Shown here piece by piece: positions 28,701-39,900 of a DNA stretch of 64,000 nucleotides (within the stretch, counting starts at the first letter, position 1; every line of letters begins with the position of its first letter). Source of the stretch: Heliocidaris erythrogramma (Eukaryota; Echinodermata; Echinoidea; Camarodonta; Echinometridae). The notes beneath the pieces were generated by a model, which did no database searches, had not been told where the DNA came from, and saw nothing but the letters and a program-made list of their open reading frames with translations. Where the stretch lies: positions 23,877,205 through 23,941,204 of the forward strand of contig CM046867.1 of assembly GCA_025617745.1 (NCBI GenBank). The letters are read 5' to 3'. The translations under genes were made by a program, and so were the position numbers.

Positions 28701-31700
28701 ACTTTTGATACCAAATTTGTATGCCCCCCGTGTACGATAACAGAGTTACGTCATGTTTTCACAAGGCATGTCAAGAAAACTTCGATATTTTGCATTCGTT
28801 TGTGTGTAAAGTCAATGGGGACTGGAATGAATATTACAGATACTGTTTTCAAACTATATTTTCATATTTTCAAAAATAAAGAATAATAAGATTAATTTGA
28901 CTATGCATTCATGTAGAAAACATAATGAACTATGTGTATACCAAATTTGGTTGCAATCGGACAATCAACAGCCGAGATCTTAGGGGCCCCCCAGTTTTTC
29001 CAGCCTCCAAAATACCCCAGTCTTTTTAGGGTTAAAATAATTGTTACACCCAGATGACACCTTTAAACCCAACGTTGGTACAAGACTCAAACAAGAAAGC
29101 TGAAATGACCATAGACCAGACCTGGCCCATCGACAAGCCTGCAAGACAACAAATCAAGTTAGGGCTGTTCCAAAATGAGGAGGAATATAATTTTTTAAAA
29201 GACAGTGTTAGACCTCTCTGAAACTACTGTTTTGTGTAGCAAGTGTTTCCATTTTAAGGAATAGCTATCGTTATTTAAGTTGCTAATGCGTTTGTGATCC
29301 ACCATACTTTCATGCCTAATGCTCTGATATGGGTAATGAAGGGAAAATTGAATTTTTACAAAATCATAACAAGCTTACACTGGATGTTCAACAAAACAAA
29401 GAGAGAGAATTCTGGTATCTGCTAAATAATTTTTGTTGAAAATACATTTCTATTCAATAAAGATTTATTAAAACATGATTAGCAGTACACAGACTAAATT
29501 GTACATGTTTTACCGGAATCAAAATACAAAATTAATACAAATTGCAAAAGTATTAAAACATGTAAAATAGTATGTAAAATAAGTTACATTAATAAATCAC
29601 ATTAAAAGGGCTTAGAATATACATATTACAAGCTGTTAACAAAGCATTATTATTGTATATCACTGGTTATTAATTAACCCTTTGAGTGCGAACCCGCACA
29701 CAGTGATTGTTCTCCCTGTGACGGAGCGATTTCGTAATTGGAAATTTGGCGGTGCTTTCTACTTTGATTGCTCATGCACCTCACTCGGTCATTTTCATCA
29801 TTTTTGTCTCACCCACCGGAGGTGAAGGCGAGACAAAGGGATCCAAATGGCATCCGTCCGTCGTTCGTCCGTCCGTCCGTCACAAACGTTATAACAGATA
29901 ACTTTGCAACCGTCACTCACTTTTCAACCAAACTTGGGTTGTAGATGCACTGAGGGGACCTGCATGTTATGGTGCCGTTGGAGGTCACATGCTAAGGTCA
30001 AAGGTCATTTCAGGTCAAACATTATAGTTTACCCGCAAGACTCTCTTATGACATAACTTTGTAAGCGTCACTTTCCAAACAGTAATGTAGATATATGCAA
30101 GCATAACTTATGCAGATTTATGCACTTGGGGGACCTGTTGCATGGCAACAGAGATCACGATATTTCTAGTTATCGCATGTGGGCGAGACACATTATCGCT
30201 AATGCCTTTTTAGGAAATGTAAACATGAAAGGTCAGACTTTTCTCCTTCTAAATTGTTTATCGAAACAAAAATAAAGTTTAATATATCATAAAGAAATGT
30301 GAGAAAATTACAATGCCCCGACCGGGATTCGAACCCGGGACCCTGGATTACATGACCAGTGCTCTACCAACTGAGCTATCCGGGCTCCCGTCGAAGCAAA
30401 GTAACAGTCTCACATATAGCCCCTCTCTTTCCATCGAGCGTAGGGGGTACATCCATACCAATTCCATCGTACGCTATAATGGCCTACCAATGAGACAGGC
30501 GAGTCGGGCAAATCCATGCCAACGAATTTCTATAGAGGACAATTAAATTTGTAATTAAATATCATAATTGATAGGATTGAAGTAAATTTAATATATCATA
30601 AAGAATGTGAGAAAATTACAATGCCCCGACCGGGATTCGAACCCGGGACCCTGGATTACATGACCAGTGCTCTATCAACTGAGCTATCCAGGCTCCCGTC
30701 GAAGCAAAATAACAGTCTCACATATAGCCCCTCTCTTTCCGATGGAATTGGTATGGTATAGTCATCCCAAACCATGCACATAGTATGCTGTCTCATATAT
30801 TTCACCATAGAGAGGATCATGTTTTATTTTTCATTCACTTTGTATAGGACCCTGAGAGATTGTCTTCTCTTGAATATGAGGAGAGATTGGAGAGAGCTAC
30901 GGCCAAGCTTGGAGCCAAGTTCATTGAGTACCGTCCAGAGACTGGGTCCTGGGTATTCCAGGTCCAACACTTCTCCAAGTATGGTCTAACGGACAGTGAT
31001 GAGGAGGATGGGGGACAGGTCCAGACCCAACAGCAACAGGGACAGAAGAGGATTAAAAAGGTAATGTTTATCAAGTGTAAAGGCTCATTCATATTTTGAC
31101 AATGAAGGCAGCAGCAAAATACAACCATTTTACATGTAAATGAATGGCAAGTCTGGCTGAAGAAAAATAAATAAGCTGTGTGCAAGAAAGGCCAGAAGCA
31201 TATTCACTTATGCATGTGTTATAAAATGCTCATGCCAATTTAATTTTGCCTCCGCAATTTTTTAGGTGGTTTACTACATCATGTGTGAAGTTGGCTTGAA
31301 GGTCCACTGCAACCCAGATGATTTCTGTTCATCTCTAGGGATGCGTACAGCTCATAATTTGTTATTCAAACATCGAAATATGTTTCATAGATTTTTAAAT
31401 ATTTTTTAAAATCATTTTCTCAAACATGCTAAGCTCCACCCTAAGAAATGCTCCAGATCTTATTCCTGCAGTGACATCATCTGTCAATCATTAGTGAGCT
31501 AAGGAGAGACAGTGGTATGTAGCTGTGCCAGAGATGACCATCTGTTCTAATAGACCATACAATGCCTACACAGTAGTTGCTATGTCAGACATGCTGTAAC
31601 AGCACAAGGAAAAGAATGGTAATGAGGAGGTATTGAAAGCAATGCAATTCTATTGTAAGCATGTGCTGAGCTCGGAGAAGTTACATTCCACTGTCTATAG

Positions 31701-34700
31701 TAGAATGTTAGTGTAGCTGACTGATGATTGAGAGATGATGTCATTGCAGAAATAAGATCTGGAGCTTTCTTTTTATGGTGGAGCTTTGGAGGTTGGAAAA
31801 AATGTTTTTAAAAATATTAAAAATCTATGAAACATATGTAGATGTTTGAATAACAAAATATTAGTTGTATGCACCCCTGCACGTCAACAGCGTAAAACTT
31901 GAATTTTGTTGCATTTTCGTTGCAGGAGCCCTTTAACCCTAACGGCCGGGATATTTTGGCTATGCCACAGCCGGGGGGGATGGTCCACCATCGACCCACG
32001 ATCGCGCCAAAAATCGGCAAGCACATCGTCCACAGCGTAGTCTACAAAAATGTGTATTAGTTAAATGCTCTGAAAAAATTTCGCATTAATTATGCAAATT
32101 TTTGCATGAAATCAAAATTTTGCTCTAAATCATTAAATCATCAAAAAAATGCTAAAAAAAATTCTTAGCAAATATACTAAATTTGGTATCAAAATTGATA
32201 TTTTATTGTATTTAAAAATAATATGTATTTCTTATTTTTTTTTACTGTTGTTTTTTTTTTGTTTCTTGTATGAAAGTTGTCGGGACACTTTTGCGATCAT
32301 AAACAGCATAAAATAAATTAATTTTAATTAGTAAATGTAAAAATATTCATGGATTTCTAAATTTTGGCTGAAATTATACATGAAATCGCGTTTTTGAGCA
32401 ATTTTTGGTCTGACGTGCAAGCACGAAATGTTGAGTAAGTTCGGAACCGCATGCCCGAACATCGCAAATTTAGCCTCAAAAGATGCGTGAGATTTGACAA
32501 GATAAAAAGTCATGAAACACCACGGCGAGAAACGTCGAGGCCCTTCTAGGGTTAAGCCTACATATTGGAAAGGTGAACAGAACAATTATAGTGACTGAGA
32601 AGCAAAAACTAAAGTGATTTTTTGTTTGTTGAAATGGTGTCATTTTTTTCTGATTGTCATAGAAACCATAAGTGAAGAAATATCTACATTTGTGGCTTAC
32701 TCTTTTAGTATGGATTTATATGTGGTTACCTACAACATGTTCAGTCTCTGACGAAATGAATTATAACGATCATCTGGGCCCTGAAAAATCCTTGACAACA
32801 AAGTATCTAATTAACAGGCATCCGCGGATTTCCGCTTTTACCTCTCAGCCTAGATTTTTTTGCGCGTATTTCACACATTTCCTTTAAAAATTACGGATTT
32901 CCGCGCATACGTCAGCGTGTATTCACAGTATACATGGGCATATGCAATGAAGACGGAATCGGAGACGATCCCTTAGCTTACTGCACACATTTATCGCGCC
33001 AAGTTGTGTCCGTGTTTATACTGTACGTACATGCAGAGGGATCGCATAATAACTGCCGAGGATTTGTGTGTATACACAAAATACCTCCCGTAATCGCGCA
33101 CTCGCATGAAGGGGAAGGCTGTTCATACTACAAGCACATGCATGTTATTACATGTACACATTCACACAACCCATGTGCAGTTGCAATCCTTTGGCTTTGT
33201 GATGTCTCAAGCAAGCAAATAATAAAAATAATAATATATAAAATTTATGTAGGGCCAAATCCATTTTGATCAAATGTTCAGGGCGCTTATAAAAAGAATG
33301 ATTGAAAGAAAGATATGATAGAATACAAGCATACAAAAAATTTTACGCAATTACAAAAGGTCATAAAGGTAATCAATCAAATAATGTCTGTTTTCAAGTT
33401 ATGGCATTTCAAAGATATAATCTTTCTTTTGCCGAGTTGGATTGTAATTCTAAAAGGATAAGCCTTGGAAAGTTCCAATTTTACAGCAAGATTTTGTGGA
33501 TAAAACTAGAGTTTGACTTTATCCCGGCATCTGGAAAAAGTAAACGGCATGCAAGGTATGTGATCATCAACGACGGGATATTTTCATCGCTCACGTTGTT
33601 GATGTTGAACGCAGGAAGTCGAAGCAACTTCACATCATAAACATTGCAGAAATCATGGCGTTCTATGGCCTTAAAATAAAGCGGGTAAATAAAGTGGATT
33701 ATTTGCTGCTTATTCAGCTCAGTTTTATTCATGAAATGCTCTGCACATAATACACATTAAATCACATTTGGTGGTAGATTCTTATTGATGAAAATGTGTA
33801 TTCTGAGCCTGTTTTGGTTTTTTGGTATGACTTGTGCTATAGCGAATCATCTTAATACAGATTCTCAATATCTCACTACGGAATGTACTACATGTAGATT
33901 ACACAATTCTGAACCCCCAATTTGAAAAATCTCCCTACCACACCCTCTCGCGTCGGTTCGCGAAAGTTTTTTAGTGTTTTTCATGAACAGCACTTTTCAT
34001 GCCTGAATGTACTCTCTTATTAGCTGGTACTAAGGATATAGCATTCTCCAACCCTAGGTGGAAAAAGTTCCTACTAAGGATCCTGCAAAGCTACCACCAG
34101 CTAAACAGAGGGAGGAGAAGCAGAAATCCCGCAGTATCAGGGCACCCCTCCAAGAAAATGGAAGCATCCAGTATCTAGCTGAGGAGCCAGTGAGAGAGGA
34201 GTTTGATCTGGCCATGGACACTGTACCTGATCGGGCTGTACCAAGGAGTAGAGGGCTAGGGGGTCAGATGATGCAAGACCAGTTTATGGCTGGAGAAGGT
34301 AAGCTCTTTACCAAAATAAATCTTGTCATTTAACTATTTTATGCCTGCACCCACCAAAGATGGTGTCGGAGGCATTACGTTTTCGGGTTGTCCATCTGTC
34401 CGTCCTGCTTTCTTGTTTTAGCGATTACTCAAGAACCATTTGAGGTATGAACTCCAATCTTGGTGCTAGTATGTATCACCATAGGAAGGCGATCGGAGTA
34501 GATTTTGGTGTACAAAGGTCAAGGTCACAAAGGACAATTCTGATAATTCAGGTGTTGGTCTCGTTCTCGCGATAACTCTAGAATCATTTGAGGTATGAAC
34601 TTCAAACTTTGTGCTAGTATGTATCACCATAGGAAGACAATCTGATTAGATTTTGGGGTATGTAGGTAAAAGGTCAAAGGTCACAGCAGACCTGCCAACC

Positions 34701-36896
34701 AGTACGGATTTTCCGTATTTGTAACGGAATTCAAACACAAATACGGAAGTGCGGATTTCCCCTCTAAACTACAGATTTGAAGAAATCTAATTATGCACTA
34801 TTGGTCTTATACGTTGCGCACATGTATTTTGTTATCACTCATACTTTCACACTCATATTGTATTATTTTCGCTGTTCCCGGAACTCCTCACTGTGTATGT
34901 ACCTAAAGTGCGTACAGAAAGGAGACTGCGAACGTACTTTCACCGCACACACAAACTTTTAGCTCAAGCTATATGAGCTCAAGCACTGCGGCTGCTTTTA
35001 CACACCGAGGCGTTAGGCGAAGCCGGCCAGCCTACCCCTCAGGCCGCGCGGCCGTGTTGCCGCTTGGTGTAAGGCGGCAGTATGTGGAGCTGCTCCGTAG
35101 TGGAATCGAAAGGATGAATAGGGAACGTGAGTTTTTAGCTGTTTTTATGTTTCTAGATCTAGATAATTATCCTATTCCCAATTATTGGGGTGTCATAAAG
35201 AGTAATTTTAGGACATTTTTAGATCTAACTTTTACAATTTTGGTGGCAGTTGCAGTTTAAAAATTTCGTATTTGGTGAATTACGGATTTCATCACCAAAA
35301 TATGATTTTTCAGCTTGGCCTGTACGGAAAAGCTTGGCCAGAGGTTGGCAGCTCTGTCACAGAGGTCATTTTCTGAAATTGCAGGTGTTAGCCTCGTTAA
35401 AGGGCGAGTCAATTAGAATCAACATTGGGGCTAAAAATGTAGTACATAGGTCCAATGACACAATTCTGACATTTTTACAGAAAAAAAATTGCCCAGTAAC
35501 AAGAAATTGGTCAAAAAACTCACTAATTTGGGAACGCCCCCAAAAATTGACAGCTGATTGGCTAGAGCGATTTGACGTAGCATCGGGAAGTCCCCCGCGA
35601 AGCCACTAAGTTTGACTAATATGTTGGCAATGTAAATGAATGATAATTTATCCATTTTCATATCACTATTTATACAATTTCGACAATCTTTAAAGTAGAA
35701 CTTTAATGATTTTAAATATTGGCTTAATACTTATTATTGCATAGATGGCATAAATTAAACAAGGTTATCCAAATTCAACGCTTGGAAACATTTGAAGTAA
35801 TGATTATTATCAATTATAAAACGGTAAAATACAGCCCCCGATATAGCAGCTGAAGAGCTCCTCGAACGCTGCTGAGATATGTGACGACACACCATGGACC
35901 AGTCCTGTCTAAGCAGACGATGTCCCATAACATCTTACACATTTTTCAGAGCCTATTTTGTCATCTCCTCTTCACTTATTTCTCTTCCTTCACTAGCGTC
36001 AGTCTTAATGTTAGTCTGTTGCCTCACTCTTAACTTCGTGTATGGTATTATTTTGATGAAAAATGCAGCGTTAAAGATATAAAGGAATCAGTCACTTGTA
36101 AACAAAATAAGACGCCATTGTATTTTCAGCTGCTTGCACCAGGGCATGTTCGGCGTTTCAAGAGGGAACAAATACCATCCTGCTATTATTCGGAGGGCTT
36201 TTCAATTTGAAAGTGGGGTTTATTTCATTGATCATTGACCCTTCTCCTGTGTATTTACAATCAAACGGTTTTAGCTATCAGAATCAGTTTCACTTTCCCT
36301 TTATAATGGTGTGAAATAAGGTCATGTTTAAATACACCAAACTCTTTATAATTTGATAAATAATTGCATTGCAATTACGTTCATTCATTATAGGACGTCG
36401 TCTGCTTAAGCAGGATCGATCCCTTGTGTGACGACATCAAAACATCGCTATATTTCTGGCGAATCCTCGGATATTCCAGATGCTGAGAAGAGCTTTTATT
36501 TGTGTTGTTTTTATAATCATCAGATACGCAGTTGACATAAAACTTATACGATTGCCATCTGTAAGCTTCCCAGTTTCTAGTGATGCATTAATTGCCATAT
36601 TTGTGATTTTCTTTGAATGTCTACTTTAAGTCCCCCAAAAGGATTTGAATAGGTTGTTTAGACATTTTAGTAGAGGTCAAATGACAAGTCTGGCATTTTT
36701 TCAAACACTTTACCCATGATAATTCCTCTTTTGGATTAGGTTTATGTTTTGGAAAAACGTAATATTTTACAGACAAGTAGACGTGTGGACAGTCGCTTTA
36801 ATGCTGACCGTACCTTGCGAATCTTTGTGTGCGTGCTTATGATAACAACCAAGTACACTGAAAGACTGGATGAAAGTCTAAATATATTACAACCTC

Positions 36897-36927
<31 letters not shown>

Positions 36928-39900
36928 TCACTCACATATATATGTCACACATGTATGTGCCGCTGTGACGTCCCCCATTTTCAACCTTCTCGGGTCGTTC
37001 CCATGATATGCGATTTTCAGATTTTCACTAACCGCACCTCGATTGGCTTCCGACTCGCTCCCTAGAATACGAGAAAACAATGCGCACAGCCTATTGTCCG
37101 GGAACGGTCGCTCCCTAGCCTCCCAGGCCAGCGCAGCAGGGAGCTGGGCGGCCTAGTGCCCCCTAACTGAACGCGGTATTACTAGTGCTAGCGGCGGCTC
37201 AGCGAGATCAATCTGCATGCGACATCCAGCCAGTGCAGTGGCCCGGCATGTACAGCGTTAAAAACAGCGCTAAAAACAGCGCTGCGACCGCTGACTCAGC
37301 TCATGCACCGTATGTGTACCAGAGTAGTAGTGAGACAGTAGTGAGATCGCGAGCAGCTAAAATTAGCTCTGCCCATGAGCCCGTTCGCTCCTTAGACCCT
37401 CAAAAATGAGCTTCCTCAATTAACCATTTAGCTCCTTAGCCCCCTGTTTTGAGATTGGCAGCGGCACACCCACATCCAAAAACAGGTTGAGTGCCCCCCC
37501 CCCCCCCGGGCTCTCCGGTACGGTACGGTAGACCTACCCTCTTTTTCTCCAGTGACTCCAGCTTCAGAACTGCAGACCGACTCTTGTTTTTTTAGCTCCC
37601 TGTGTTTGGCTTCCAGTTCCACAGCCCTCAGTTCCCAGTCTGATGACAGGGATAGCTGTCGGCCGCAGCATTTTATTCTTGGGCGCAAATCCTAGCTGGT
37701 CATACAGCCCCTGCATGGCCTGAGGGCCTGACTATCGAAGTCCTCCTCCCTGAAGTGGTCACTGCAAACAGTACTGTGAGCGGAAGGGCCATCCCACTGA
37801 GCTAGCTCGCGTCAGCTTGATCCTTGAAATCCAAATTTTTCGAGTTGCATCATCTTTAGGAAAGGTGTGCAGACTGACACCATCGCTGGTGCCTTTGCTG
37901 CACCCAACAACAACACATCTCCTCGGCATTTTCTTGAGATATGCACTCCTATCATGCCTATCCCAAATTCCCTGCACTGGATATACACAGACAAGCGTCG
38001 TCCGCTAGCTAGATGTTCCCGATGGTACGTCACAGGTCACCTCACAAGGCACGTGACTGGGCCCTATTTTTCGAGGGGCGTGACAGACTAGCTGATAAAC
38101 GTGCGATTTAGGCAATTTCAACGAAGCTTAGAGAAGTACACAGATCTTTTTAATAAAAAGTATATGCGATTTCTAGCAGTATTGACACAATACTTTGATA
38201 TTATCATGAAATGTAATTCTAATTGACTCGCCCTTTAACGCGATATCTCAAGAACCATTTGAGGTATGAACTTCAAATTTGGTGCTAGTAGGGTATCACC
38301 ATAGGTAGACGATCTGATTAGATTTTGGGGTACGTAGGTCAAAGGTCACAGAGATCTATTTCTGAAATTGCAGGTGTTGGCATCGTTAACGCGATATCTC
38401 AAGAACCATTTGAGGTATGAACTTCAAACTTGGTGCTAGTATGTACCACCATAGGTAGACGATCTGATTAGATTTTATCTTGAAGGTCATTTACCATGAA
38501 ATTTCAGGGTTTTGCCTTGTTAACACTCTCTTGAACAATTTAAGCCATTAACTTGGAACTACATGTACAAGTAGTGTGCATCATCATAGTGAGACAAATT
38601 AATTAGATTTTTGTTCACGGAGGTCGAAGTCGACATGTCATAGATGTCATTATATGTGAAATTAATGGGTTTTTTTTTAGCTTTGCTATGACCATATCTC
38701 AACTATTTTGTATTCATGCTTAGGAGGAGATATAGTAAAGACTTATGGGTTATAAGGTGTGAGGTCCAATGTCAGAGAGGTCCACTAACATTGAATTATA
38801 GGCTTTATATTCTGGTTATCACAATATTTCAAGAACAGTTTGAGCCATCAACTGAATTTAGGCAGAGGCATATGTAGTCGCATTCATCTACTTTTGGTAT
38901 GTTGTATGAAAATCTTGTATTTCATTCACTGCCCATGGAATAATGCTCTGACTTTATATCATATAGATGTAAAGTTATCAGAGCCTCGTTTCATAAAACA
39001 TGTTATCACTGACAAGTAACAAATGTTATAAGCTACTGAAATCCTTGAATCTGATTGACTGAGAGCAAATTTATCATAGAAATCAGGACAGTTGTTGATA
39101 ACAAGTTTTATGAAACAGGCCCTGATTGTCTTATAGTAGAGCAGAATTTTTATGAATCTTTACCCACAATAAAAATACTGTTAATATCTGAGTTTGAAGG
39201 TTTTTTAAAAGGAAAGCAAATTAATGTTTCTTGCAAAGTACTGTCGAATGTTTCTGAAGGATTTTAATGAAAGTTTTGTTCATTTTCCACCCAGCTGGTG
39301 ACTTTGATACCTACATGCCGTATGACGATACTGATCGTGATATGCAGACTGGTCAAGATGAGATGATGGAGGGAGGTCAGAGGTCCTTAGACTGCTCTCA
39401 TCGTCTGGCTGAGTCCCTCGGAGTGAGCTCTCACAGAATGCAGGTCATGAAGGCATCTTTCTTTGGCGAGGAGGAGGAAGATCAGTATGCCCACTCTGCA
39501 TCCCTTGCCAAAGCTCCAGTCACGGATGGAGAGAAGAGAGCGTCAAGACCATCTAGGGAGCCGCTGTTTGAGCGAGAGCCAACGGGAGAAATGTGGCAGG
39601 CCAGCATGATGGGTAGTCCCGCCAAGTACCTTGCGGGTATGTCGTCTCCAGCGCTGCGAGGCAGAGTGGCTAGTCCTATTCCACGCTTCCTGAGAGAGTC
39701 CATGGACAACAGAGACCAGGGAAGGGGAGCATTCCCTGGACAAGCTCTGGTGATGCCCGGTGGGATGAGTCCCCATGAAAAGATTCCGAAGGTCGTGGGT
39801 TCACGCCCCCACCTTGGCCTTGTTCCCGTGGAGCTGTCAGTTGCGTGCGAGCGTCATAATCACATAGCTGATGCAGGACTGATGATGGGCCGCTCATTCA

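Larger units (their letters stand above)
30276..30745. repeat. Direct duplication of a ~160-bp unit carrying a tRNA-like sequence
   Basis: Unit 1 (about 30276-30436) and unit 2 (about 30588-30744) share taatatatcataaag, the complete tRNA-like part, gtcgaagcaaa and cagtctcacatatagcccct. The 150 bp between them is unique, apart from cataccaattccatcg, which returns inverted after unit 2. Confidence 0.85.
35401..38234 (-). mobile_element. TTAA-flanked THAP-encoding DNA transposon (Kolobok-like), 2.8 kb
   Basis: Perfect 19-bp inverted ends AGGGCGAGTCAATTAGAAT inside TTAA (35397-35400, 38235-38238). It sits in repeat family A: left flank 'gcaggtgttagcctcgTTAA' and right flank 'TTAAcgcgatatctc' rejoin to match the intact monomer at 38371-38400. 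It carries a frameshifted THAP domain on the minus strand, a palindromic insert (35860-36440) and a G-run. No complete transposase core is recognised. Confidence 0.85.
34340..38892. repeat. Repeat family A copy split by two insertions
   Basis: Opens tatgcctgcacccacc...ggaggcatt and closes ggcagaggcatatg...gcattcatct. The body is ~170-bp monomers (ataactcaagaaccatttgag, ggtatgaacttcaaacttgg, tatcaccataggaagac, gtaggtcaaaggtca). Insertions at 34687-35356 and 35401-38234 interrupt it. Removing both leaves about 1.05 kb of continuous repeat. Confidence 0.88.

Noticed and set aside
29045-29158. Alternative mutually exclusive Nup98 exon
   Set aside because: One-base insertion, in-frame stop, and no acceptor or donor at the expected places.
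39780-39825. tRNA-like 'gtgggttcacgcccccac' string
   Set aside because: It lies within the Nup96 coding exon, encodes the conserved [11 protein letters not shown] block, and has no cloverleaf around it.
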